Shown here: positions 38,931 through 50,200 of the stretch, one piece after another
Numbering within the stretch: position 1 is the stretch's first letter
Layout: each line of letters begins with the position of its first letter
Source: Promerops cafer
Lineage: Eukaryota; Chordata; Aves; Passeriformes; Nectariniidae
Direction: 5' to 3'
DNA length: 64,000 nt
Assembly (NCBI GenBank): GCA_013398275.1
Contig: VZSE01009546.1
Span: forward strand, 449,076 to 513,075
The notes under the pieces: model-generated
What the model was told of the DNA's origin: nothing
The model's database searches: none
What the model saw: the letters and a program-made list of their open reading frames with translations, nothing else
Made by a program: the position numbers and the translations under genes

Positions 38931-41900
38931 ACTAAACTCCAACACAATATGACTTTATGTCAAGGGTTACTCCCAGCAGATTTTGAGCTAAATCATCTTG
39001 CAAAATGGATTCTTTCAGTGGAAAAAGGGGAAAAAAAAGCTTTTTGAAATTATTTTAATGGAAAGATGGGACCTCTGCATAGTGCTTCTTTTGATGAGGT
39101 CTTGCTTTGCATGGCTGGTAATAAAACTGAGCAATCTACCCATTATGAGATTGGAAATGTTTCATTTGTGATCACAAATGGATTTTCTTTAGATTGACGC
39201 AAGCGAGTTCTTTTTTGTTTCTTTCATTCTCTTCTCTTCTCTTCTCTTCTCTTCTCTTCTCTTCTCTTCTCTTCTCTTCTCTTCTCTTCTCTTCTCTTCT
39301 CTTCTCTTCTCTTCTCTTCTCTTCTCTTCTCTTTTTTTTTAAAAAAATTCTTTTCTTGTGATAGGGACTTAGCATGTGATAGGGTGCCCTCTGCTTTCCA
39401 TGCCTGTATTTTCCATAAAAAAACCCAAAATTATGGTTTAAATTACAAGCTGGATATATTTGCAACTTAAAGATACATAACAGGAAGAAAGGCTTCATAT
39501 AAAGGATTACAAATTTATTCCTAGTGCCTCAATTAAAATCCTTTTCATCATGAAAAAGTGGTTACCATCAGACATAAAGGAAACAAGGAAAGAAACGGAT
39601 TAGAGAAGAAAGCTTTTATGATAGAGATGGAACTAAAATACTCAATACCTCTATATATCTTATTAAAGACTAGAGGGGAAGATCAAAGGAAAATCATTGT
39701 ATAAATAACTCATCATAAAATGCTCTTATTTAGAGGAAGGGAATTAATAGAGTGGGGTGGGAGTTATTTGTTTGGTTTTCATTCTTTTTTCTTTCATGAT
39801 TTAATGCACAGCAGAAAAAAAGTATGTATTTCCCATTATACTAAATATTTGCACCTCAGCTGCTGCACCAGACATATACAGTTAATTTTAAATTAAAACA
39901 TCATCACAGTCTTTGAACAAATATCAATATCATTATCTCTGTCAGTGATTCCTTCTCTGCTTAAAATTGTAATGACATTTGTTTACTTATGTTAAATCTC
40001 CACTTGTGGAAAATTACTGAATGTGTTGTGCACATAAGTAGAATAGCAAGAGAGCTCTTTGTTAAAGGGACAAAACTCTCTCCTGGGACAACAGGGACAA
40101 AACTCTCGCTTATTTCTCAACACTCAAGTAAATATCTGCCTGTGACTGTTCTATAGATGGCACTCATGCCTCTAAGCAAGAAGCACAGATCCAAGTTCAG
40201 GTGAGAAATATTAAAAGCAAATACTTTGATCTGAAGAGAATTCTCTAAAAGAGATTGACAAGTGCTTGAAAAATACCCAAATGTTTTTTTCCTTTTATTT
40301 ATAGATTTGGCAACTAAGACCATAAAATAGCAACAAAAAGATGTCTCTGGTAGAGAAGAAAATTGCAAAATTGCAGCAAAGTACTTTCTTTTTCCTTTGC
40401 TTGAAAAAGTTGCCTATATTGTAAGTTCTCCTGTCATTTTCTGGAATAAGGAGAGAGAAGCTATGAGGAAAATATTGAAAGCAGTTTTAGTTAGAGAAGG
40501 TATGTTTGGGACGTAATATAATAGAATTTGCAGGTTAGTCAAATTGTTCTTAAGAGCTCTCTCTTGCAGTAATCAGCTTGCTACAAATCTAACTGCAATT
40601 TCCTCGATGTTCCTAAAATCTGCAGTGCATGTAACTTTTGCAAGGCAGAAGTTTAAACCCAAATACAAACCATGTACTTAATAGTTTTGCAAAACCTGAA
40701 AGTTACTTTTAACTGAGAGCAGAGAAAATGTTGGAAGTTCAAATTTAAAAAAAGCTGCCCTGCTGGTATCATATCTCTCACAGTAACAGCAACTTTGGCT
40801 GAGTTTTGAAATAACTGGTTATCAGTATAACAAATGTATTAAAGCAAATAACATCCTGATTCATATTATCTCAAATATTCTGGCATAGTCCCCGTAGAAA
40901 TAAGTCTGTCTTGGATATCCTCTAAAGTGATGAAGCTGGAAAAGGCACCTGTGAAGATGAACCCTAAGGTCTTAAGGCTCTTGGTGTCATTTGGCTCTGT
41001 TTCCAATAGGATCATGAAGAGTGGTGAATCCCCTTGACAGAAGCATTATTGGGGGGATGCATGTAATGTAGGAAGCATAGAAACATTTAGTAATCTGAGT
41101 TGTTCCCATCACTCCAGGTCGTGTAAACTTATATTTGAGAAAGAGAATTGCTTTCTGCAACTTGAAGGGGAAACTGTGAGTCTGCTATTCCCACTGACTT
41201 CAAAAGAAACTAGGCTTCATTCACTAACCTTGAATTAGGCCCATAAATATAAAGTGAAATATTCTTAAGAAGGACAAAGTAAACCAAAAAGATTAAAGGA
41301 TTAACACTGAGAGTTGCAAAACCAGCAAAGGCGTCAAAAGCCACTCTCGTTGTTACACCCATGGCAGTGAGAGTAGCAGATGCTGAGGAAATGAATAAGA
41401 AACCAATGCAAGTACAGCTTGCTCTTTCATTCAGAACGACGTCTTTACTTGTGTGCATCCGTGGGACAGGAGCTTCCTGAGACAGACTTTGCAAAAATGA
41501 TGTGTACTTTTGTTTTTGAAACCTTTGGCATCTCCAACATGTAGTGGTGGTGAATTCTGTGCATTATTCTGTTTGTTATTCTATACAAAAGAACTGTGCA
41601 GTTTTTTGGAATGAATGGAGTCTGGAATTTTTCCCCACTCATGTTATGGGCTTCTTTGAATATTTTGTATGTCCATCTTCTGTCTGGTTTTATTTCATTT
41701 GAGGTTGTTTGGTTAGGATTTTTTTTTTAAAGTAATTCTATGGAATCCAAGAATATTCAATCCCATTTCATATGAGATTCTGGATCTCATCATCTTTGTC
41801 TGTACTGGTCCTTGTTCTGCTACATAAATATTCAGATTGAGTATCCAACATTTTGGTCAATGTCAAAAAAACCAAGTTCTTTGTGGTTCAATGCATAATG

Positions 41901-44896
41901 ATGTAGTGTTGCCATTTTTTTCTCAATTATTTTCCAAATAATTCCTTGTATTCTACTTCTCTTTTGGTGGCACTGAACACCGAGTTGATACTTCCAGAGA
42001 AAAATTCAAAAAGACTCCCAGATTACTTTTCTGCATTGCAATATCTAACAAAAGCCCACAGCTGTACATATCTATGGGTAGAGCCACACTTGTCACTATA
42101 TATTATTTTGCATTCATCAAGTCTGGTTTTTATCTACCATTTTAATTCTTCATCACCTGGTAATGTTAACACTCTCTCCAGATTTTCAACCAATGAAAGT
42201 TTTGAGAATACTGAGACCTCCCAGTAATAGTTTGCTAATAGTAAATTTTTCCACTTCACTTATGAAGTTACAGAGAGAATTTTGGTAGGATTCAGGCAGG
42301 TCAGAAAGAACTGATGCTGCAAAGTGTGGTAAATACATAGACATGTTGAAAATATTGTCAGAAGGGCACGGTAAATATCTCCTGCAAATCTGAAAAAATA
42401 TCACTTTCAAGTGACCATTCATGTTACAATTTCCCCTAACCTACTTGAGGCCCTAGCTAGTGATTTTACAGTTCTTCATCCTGGTTCAGTCTATATGTCA
42501 TTGCATGTGGAAAAAATTTTGCAGTGGGGAAAAAATAAATAATAAACCAACTGCTTCTGTAGGTGCTCATGCTATATCTGTTTCTTTCCCTGGAAATAAA
42601 AATAATGCTGGAGAAACCAGAAAATGCAAGTATTTATCACCAAGCAGAGATGAATTTTCTGGGAAATAAGGATGAAACTGATGGACTGGTGAAATGATCA
42701 TGGCAGACTCACTTTGACGTTTAGATGATAAAAATATTTCATGGACACCTCTAAAAATTTTCTGGTGGTTGTGTCTGCCCTTCTCAGGGTAGACTGAGGT
42801 TTGGTTAGTGTCAGTGGCACAGTATTCACAGGGACATACACTGAGGTGACCACAGAATATACTGCTCAGCTGCCTGTAATTTGTGTCATTCACTAGTTCT
42901 AGCAATTTATTAGGATGTACCACTCAGAACCTGTCAGAGGGAGCAAAGATGTGCAAGCAGGAAGAGGGAAGCCTGCTGCTGTATTGTGAAAAGCTGTCAA
43001 GACTTTCTGAGCCCTGGCTCAGGGTTTGAAATTTTATGTCCTTATATAGCATCCAGTGAAAGATAGGTACTATTTTAAAGAGTCTGGAGTGTAGAAAGGA
43101 TTATTCAATAGCATCTGAGACAGAAGTTTTAATAGAAAAGTTGATGGGCATAGTATCAGAAAAATATTGTGCTATCCATTCTAATGTATCCCTGGTTTTG
43201 TACTTCTACAGTAAGATTTCAGCTAGCTGAGGATTTGTCATATACTGCTGACACCAAATAGTCAGAAATTAAGTATGACACCTGGGAATCTGAAATTGCT
43301 TCAAGTGCTAAGAACTGTCAGTTTCTTTTGTTCTGCTCAGCTTTTGGAGGCTTTTGAACCTATGTGATTATTTTATGTTCAAAACTCAGCCCTAAACACA
43401 GGTACAAAGTAGAGCTTCACTATCTCATGATGCTGGAGGACTTCGGTTATTCTCTTTTGTTTCAGGAGTCAGAAAACCTGTCAGGTCTCCATAGAGAAAG
43501 GCAGAAATGAAGAAGTGTTACTACTTCCCTGATTTAATTTCCTTGAACTTCCTAAATTCTGTGATCTAATGACTCTAGTTTGGTTCTTGTTTTATTTTCT
43601 GTTTTGATGGCACCAACCAAGGGGTGTGCAATAGAAGGTGATAGAAACTCCTGGAGCCATGGTAGGGGCATGACAGGGAAGCAGTACCAAAACTTATGGT
43701 ATATGGCCATAAATACCATAGAGAACAGGTACCCCAGAATGCACCGGGTAGCACTAGGTGCTTGAGGTTGCTGGAACAGGTGCAACTCTTTACTGGAATT
43801 GGCACCTGGACATTACTGAACAGTAGAAGAGACCTGACTAATTTTAAACTTTTCTTTGTCTCCTCTCCATCCTGCCTACACAGGGGCATTTCATCTGCAC
43901 TTCAGAAATCTAGCATCTTTCCTCCCTATCACAGAATGACTGAGGAATTCCCTAGGAGCTCTAAGACCATTATGGGTTTGGCTGTGCTTGAGCCAGTATT
44001 TTACTTGTGGCAGCCTTAATTCCATAACTTTGTAAATTAAAAGTACGTCCCATGAGATCATTTCCCCATCCTTTTCTTTCCCTGACCTTCTTGTTTGACA
44101 ACAGTCTAAAAGGGGGGAAAAGTCAAGGTCTGGAAAGCAAGTCCATACTAAAATTCAACCTTAAGCAAGAAGTGTCAAAACCAAGATTTTGGAGAGTTAG
44201 TGATACTTGCACAGTGCTGGCTTGCTCATAAAGGCAATTACACATTCAAGTAAATTATGTAGGCATTTATAACACTTCTTTCTCAAGTGAAATGATCATC
44301 AAATATTTTCTGCAAAGGCAAATATTTTCTGTACTCCTGCTTCATGTTTCACAGCACAAGTTAATGAGTTGGCTGACACTTTGATGTTCAATGTACTAGG
44401 CTTCATTGTAGTTCAGAATCAGTCCCTGCTCATTTATGACATTTTGTGAATTTATCAAAGGACGGGTCTTGCGAGGCCTGCCCATGGGCCTCGTCCCCAT
44501 TCTTTTCTTCACCCCCAGTGTGTTTCAGCATGTCTACAGTGCAGTTGCTATAGTGCTGTGATGTGTAGCAGTGCTTGAGCTGACTTAAATTAGGCCTGGT
44601 GATCCCAGGTACAATATGAATTCAGTTACAGCCCTAAGGAGGGAGCGTTGAGCTGTGCTGGGGCTTGTTCCTTCCCGGCTGACATGGATGTAAAAGCAAT
44701 GACCCATGTCTTCACCAGCAGTGCAGCCAGACTCTCCTCTGTCCTCTCCTGATCTCGGTTAACTTTTGATGGGATACCGAGTGACAAGGGTGACAAAGCA
44801 TCATGGGGGATTATATTCTGCTCTGTATAATGCTAGATAAGCAGTACTGCGATGCTATGAAGATGGTCTTCAAAACAGGTCTTCCTTGTTTTCCTA
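38931..44896. other. Single-copy non-coding DNA
   Basis: No gene is recognised apart from the satellite listed separately. A short tandem echo of GGGACAAAACTCTC occurs at 40069-40108. Minus-strand frames at 41210-41494 (hydrophobic) and 42567-42923 (118 codons) lack recognisable domains. A faint minus-strand CR1-tail-like motif sits at 43926-43975. Confidence 0.5.
39227..39332. repeat. (TTCTC)n pentanucleotide satellite
   Basis: About 21 nearly perfect TTCTC units span 106 bp, followed by a T run and an A run. The homopurine/homopyrimidine strand asymmetry could allow triplex DNA. An Arg/Glu/Lys repeat frame on the minus strand is only a translation of this satellite. Confidence 0.97.
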
Positions 44897-45125
44897 AATT
44901 CCTTCCAGAGATTTTTACCACTAGATTTTGCAGGACTGTTGGTCTTAGTCCAATTTATGTACTCAAGTCTACCATCCACAAATTCTTTAGTCTGAAGTAC
45001 TGCGCTGTGCGATACAAAATTAATTTTGCCACATAAAGCACTTGTGTCTGCAGTGTGTCCTATCAAAATAGAGCTGATATCTCAATTCTCTTCAAGGTAA
45101 GCATTCTGAATTTTTTTTTTTTTTA
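44897..45125. repeat. Exact 229-bp duplication, copy 1
   Basis: This copy is identical base for base to 45201-45429, including a run of exactly 14 T near its end (45111-45124). Copy 1 stops immediately before an N (45126). Confidence 0.95.
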
Positions 45126-45200
45126 NCCTTTCTGTTCATTCTCCTCCGTCTTAAAGAAATCTTTTTTTGGTTTAGGTATTTCCTTTTTTTTTTTTTTTTN
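45126..45200. other. Junction between duplicate copies, with single Ns
   Basis: A 75-base stretch bounded by single Ns at 45126 and 45200 contains a run of about 17 T before the second N. Single Ns beside homopolymers point to low-quality read ends or an overlap that was not merged. Confidence 0.85.
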
Positions 45201-45429
45201 AATTCCTTCCAGAGATTTTTACCACTAGATTTTGCAGGACTGTTGGTCTTAGTCCAATTTATGTACTCAAGTCTACCATCCACAAATTCTTTAGTCTGAA
45301 GTACTGCGCTGTGCGATACAAAATTAATTTTGCCACATAAAGCACTTGTGTCTGCAGTGTGTCCTATCAAAATAGAGCTGATATCTCAATTCTCTTCAAG
45401 GTAAGCATTCTGAATTTTTTTTTTTTTTA
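45201..45429. repeat. Exact 229-bp duplication, copy 2
   Basis: This is an exact copy of 44897-45125, beginning directly after the N at 45200. Sequence to the right (TATGAAAAGTAGG...) is normal single-copy DNA, so this copy is probably the natural continuation of the locus. Absence of any difference over 229 bp, including homopolymer length, favours an assembly artefact. Confidence 0.9.
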
Positions 45430-45598
45430 ATATGAAAAGTAGGAGCTTGGAAATTTGCATTCAGAAATTCTGCTTGCATTGACTCATGAATGTAATAGAT
45501 TGAATGGCTCTGCTATCCACTCTCAGAAATGGAACACTTACTGAAAATGTATTTTCTGTTATGCATCTGTTGAAGCCAGTACATAAAAGAAAAGGTAC

Positions 45599-45618
45599 AT
45601 ATATATATATACATACAN
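45599..45618. repeat. (TA)n microsatellite ending at an N
   Basis: A run of about seven TA units and ACATAC precedes a single ambiguous base at 45618. Confidence 0.85.
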
Positions 45619-45900
45619 GGAAGCAGGCAGCTACAGAAAAATCAGGCTTCAGCCCACCCCTAAGTACATGCTTGGGCAGATAACCAAACCAGAGAACTTT
45701 CCAAACACGACCTGCGTGACTTCCAAGTGAATCATGCTATTTTTGTTGGGAAGACCAACCCACTTTTTCAATGTTTTTATATGCTGAATAGAGATGACTA
45801 ACTTTTTACTCTGCATGTAGCAGTAAGCACTGTTGACTGAGATAGATAGAAAATATCTAAGCAAAGCTTTGTTTAAAATGCTGAGTCCTATTACACATGA

Positions 45901-45942
45901 AATAATAATAATAATAATAATAGTAGTAGTAGTAGTAGTAAT
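45901..45942. repeat. Compound (AAT)n(AGT)n microsatellite
   Basis: About seven AAT units change into about six AGT units. It probably arose by substitution within one AAT unit followed by expansion. Confidence 0.95.
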
Positions 45943-46859
45943 AAACTTATTTCAAGACATCCACAAAGAATACAGGTAAAAATCACCTAAATAAAATCTG
46001 TTAAAATTGCCTTTCCTATGACTACAATTTCAGTATTTTATCATCTAACAGGAAAATCAAAGGTGTTCCTTTATTGTGTTTTGCTTTAAAATGTAAATTA
46101 TATTTGTTTCCATTCTCAATGATTAACTGCACCAAGTTTCTGCAGCTTTCCTCTTGGCCTGAGTTCCCTTTTTTTTTTTTGACAAGCAGTGTCCCCATAA
46201 CTTACACAACTTACTTACTTAAGATTGCATACATAAAGGGTTGTGGAGAATGGTGTGAAAACAGGTTTGTAGATTAGAGTGTTGGTGGCAACCTTTGGAC
46301 AGGTGAAAATTATTAAAAAGGACTGATGAGCCGCAGTGAGTGTTTGTTGCCAGATCATCCTCAAACCAGTAATGAAGTTGCAGCCCAACTGAGTTCATCC
46401 CTTTTCTGTCCATCTGAATGTCTGGAGCACAGAATCAGAGCCGCTTCGGGTGCAGGTTTTTTTAGAAAGTCCTCTTCCACTGTGGATTGTTCTCTTGCTC
46501 TCTGGCATGTCTTTGGTGCTGTTCCTGTGTCCTTAATACTGGTGTAGAAAAGTCTCCATGTTCTTCTTAGTCTTTGCAGAACTGATATTAGATATAACTA
46601 GAGGTGCAGAAAGCTGTTTAGATTGGTGTCAAAAAAGTTTGTTTTCAAGACTTCCTTGTTTTATGTGTAGGAGATTAGGGAAGGAAAGCACATTGAAATG
46701 GAAAAGCGAACATGGAAAACAAGAATTAAACAAATATTTGATCCCATAAAAATTTAAACCAGCATAACTAATATTTAGAGGAATATTTACATGTTTGAAA
46801 AAAATCCCCTAGCAAAAGCTCAAAAGGCATCTATTCAAATAACTGTCCTTTCAAGAGGT

Positions 46860-47260
46860 TAGATCAGCATATGCTGACAAGAGGCTTGTGTTGTGGGTTT
46901 TGTAGTACTCTTAGCCTAATTAACAAATGCATTACTGGCACAAGTGAGCCTGGAACAATTGCCAGTCAGAACACTCAGAGAGAAGCCACCAGGGAACACT
47001 GGATAGCAATAAAAAGCCATGGCTGCTTATTTTTAATTCTTTGGAGGGCCAATTCAAACAGCAAATGTAATTACAATTCTGTAAATAGAACACCCGAAAG
47101 CACTCCTTCTGGCATTAGTATGCATATCTTTGATATTTGTTTAACAAATGATCAAGTAGCCCTTTCCTTATGTTGCTTCTCATTTAGGGGGTTTGAAAAT
47201 TTGAAAAGCAATGTTGAAAATATCATATAGCTGTGTAGGCTTTCACTTCCAAATGTATTG
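46860..47260. promoter_or_regulatory. Candidate conserved non-coding element
   Basis: Single-copy block with dense motifs: CCTAATTAAC near 46915-46924, AACAATTG (SOX-like) near 46954, ATGTAATTACAATTC near 47065-47079, ATGCATAT (POU octamer-like) at 47120-47127, overlapping TCTTTGAT (TCF/LEF-like) at 47127-47134, then TTGTTTAACAAA. A 119-codon plus frame crosses it, but its translation has no domain character, so the sequence reads more naturally as an enhancer. Inference only. Confidence 0.4.
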
Positions 47261-50200
47261 GAAAATCACAGATTTGGCTGGTGAAAGAGCCTGCATGTGG
47301 CTTTCTTCCTCATGTACAATTAACAGAAGAGGTAGGTTTATGAATACTTTTTGTTTTCGTACCCCTTTATTTGAAGACAAGCCTGATTATGTTGGAGCAT
47401 GATAAAGACAAAATTATTTTAAAGGGAAATCATAGCATTTCAACACCTAAATGCTAAACTAAATTATCTGTGCCCCTGAATGGATTTTACTAAGCACCAT
47501 TAGAAGAGTCAAAACAGAAAGCAGAAAACTTTGCTGTCCTTCAGATGTGGCATACTTTCCCATTACCTGACATACCAAGGGTCTCAGCAGGATGTTATCC
47601 TACTTTGTAGTATTTTGTGCAGCAGGCAGGCTTGCTGTGGTAAGTCAATTCAGAGAAAAAGCGAAAGTGGCTAAGGCACAGCAAGATGTGATCATAAATT
47701 AATAATGTTCAATGGACTGTGACTGTGAGAGCTGCTATTGGTGTTTCAGGTCAGGATAATCCCCAGACTCAGTTTGATTTAAAAAATGGCAACCATATAT
47801 TTCATGTGCAAATGGAAGAACACAGAAATCTTGTGGGAGGTAGAAAGTTCTTAGAAGGATCAAGGCAAGTACCAGAGGGAGAAAAGAGCGGAAAGAATAA
47901 CAACAATAAGGCCAAAGTGAAGCAAACTATCCTGCCATATGTACGTTAGTACCTCATAAACACAGGTAACATTAACAACATGATTCTTGTATTAAGGACT
48001 CATATGATCAAAAATCTCAAATTCTTGCTAAGTCTTGATGGCTTTCCTCTGCCTTAGAGTGACAGCTTTTACTGTGAGTTAAATAGGTGGGTGAGAAATG
48101 GCAGCAGCTGCCAATAAGATGCAAATAAGGGAATAGCATCTATAAAAGTTCTCTTTGTTCGCCCTCCACTATCATTGTCAACCCCAATTTCAGTTTTGGT
48201 TGGTTTTTAGGAAATAGATACTATCTGGGTTTGTCCACAAAACCCCTTATTTATCAATTCTTTTCATTTCATTATTGTTCAGCAGCCAGTACTAGACATC
48301 AACTTTAAAAGACGCTGCTACATTCTCAACATTAAAAATCATACCATGTTATTTGTGTAGCAGGCACAAATATTTATCTTATGTTTCCTATATTTTTAAA
48401 AAGTAAGCCTTGCTGCTGGAATGTATTTACATTACAGAATTTATGACAGAGAGGAAACTCTGTAATTTAACAGAGCTTCCAGTTGTTTTAAAAGCACTTG
48501 TTCTTTCAAAGTGGTGTGGTGGGGCAGAAGGGAGGATGACTGCTTGTTTATCCTAGCTAGTGTGCTCCAACTCTGCCCAAGCCTTCACAGGAGGATGAAG
48601 GACTGCTTTATCTTTTGTGACATGAAACAGTCTGCTCTGTCAGGGATACTTTGGGAATGCAGGTTGGGGCAAGGTAAGTGGGTGGCATCAGAGGATACCC
48701 GTTTTTGTTACTCAGCATGACAACTTCAGAGAATGCACCCCCTTGGCTCTTGCCCCATGGCCATGCTGTATATGGTGGCTTTGTTCCATGGATTCTTTTT
48801 TTTGTTTTGCAAATCAGTACACACCAAAATGATGCGAGTTATAAAAAAAGATTATTTTGTAACTCAGATCATTTCAGAGAGCTGATTTACAGTGTGATCT
48901 CCAAAACTGTTGTCTGGGCACAGATGAAAGGTCAGTGAACTAGTGTGTGGGAACAAGTGCTTGGGAAAAAGAGCCTTTTTTGGCTTTTCTGCCAAAGTCA
49001 ATGTATCTTGTACTCATGTCCGGACACAGAGACCAAACAGGGTATTTGCAACATGAACACCAAAAGGGAGGCTTCTGAAAGGAAAAGAAGTTCTGCCTGC
49101 AGTGAACACTGAACTCCCAGCCCAAAGGCTCAAAGGTGATGTACATCAAGAAACTTCCCTAGGGACTCTGTGGGACCATTGTAGCTGAAGAAGCCAACAA
49201 ATAGACTGGAGGGAAAAGCCAATTCTCAAAAAAACTGTGCACAGACTTATTTTTCTAAACCTTCATTTCACCTGTTTCACTTTTCCTCAACAGGTCTAAA
49301 TGTTCCCTGTTGGAGGTATCATCTTGTTCTGTTTTTCTTTGCTGATGGGCTCAAGATTTGGAGGCTTGTGGTACACCCTGGGTGGGGGGAGCAGGGGGAA
49401 GATTGGAGCTCTCTATTGTGATCAGCATGGGATCTCCTCACAGGGGTCTGCAGGACTGCATGAAGGCTGGATGTGAAAAGAGCATTTTGCTGAAGACTCA
49501 AAAGAGTCTTCAGCAAAAGCCAAACTTGACAACATGAGGAAGATTTTCTCTCAAGTACTTATCATTGAATTAGGGATGAAGAGGACCTTGGCGGTGGGTC
49601 GGCAGGTCACGGGCTGAGTTTACTCATGGAATCCAATACAGCTGTAGCAGCGCAGCACTGAGTTTGCAAAATAATGTTATTTTCAATTGTAAATTGAAGA
49701 CTCCTGGGTTAAGGCTGAGCATCAGAGACAAGGCCTCAGTACCCACTTCCCAAGGCTGGATGTTTTGAAGTAGGGAAATTGATATCAAGAGCATCTAATC
49801 CCTAATCTAGTTTTTGTGACTTGTCTCTAAGCTCTAGTGAAAACTATATATTCCCCAACTTGTCTTGCCTGTAGGGATGAAGCTGCTATGTGGTATTATG
49901 TGGTGTCTTCTGAGTTTGGATCCATCTCCCATATTGTGTCACAGCTGGAAATGGAGTGGTGGTCAGAGGTGTCAGTCAACTGACCAGTAGTGAAAGATGT
50001 CACCCAGTGTGTGAAAGGCAGTGAGTCAATTTGGTCTTGAAAGCACTTGATCCTACTTGTTTCAGCTCTCATATGAATCATTAAACTACCTTGTGGAAGT
50101 TATTCTGGAGGTTCAATTTGCTTACTTTAATATTTCCATCAATTCCATATCACATAAAATGATAAATCCTTATTGGGTGTAATGTTACAGAGCAGTCAAA

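Larger units (their letters stand above)
45430..46859. other. Single-copy non-coding DNA
   Basis: No gene is recognised. It holds a short TA repeat (45599-45612) with a single N at 45618, and the trinucleotide repeat listed separately. Confidence 0.55.

Noticed and set aside
39172..39498. 108-codon minus-strand frame with Arg-Arg-Glu-Glu-Lys repeats
   Set aside because: It is the direct translation of the TTCTC satellite.
41210..41494. Hydrophobic minus-strand frame of 94 codons
   Set aside because: It looks membrane-like over about 40 residues, but T-rich codons give hydrophobic residues by default. No other coding sign is present.
42567..42923. 118-codon minus-strand open frame
   Set aside because: No recognisable domain, no neighbouring exon signals and ordinary composition.
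43926..43975. Minus-strand CR1 tail-like motif (CACAGAATGACTGAGG)
   Set aside because: Only about 15-20 bases resemble a CR1 tail, and no CR1 body continues to the right on the expected strand.
45092..45370. Minus-strand frame with unknown residues
   Set aside because: It spans single Ns and the probable false duplication, so it is an assembly artefact.
46871..47230. 119-codon plus-strand open frame
   Set aside because: The translation lacks domain character, and the DNA is better explained as a motif-dense non-coding element.
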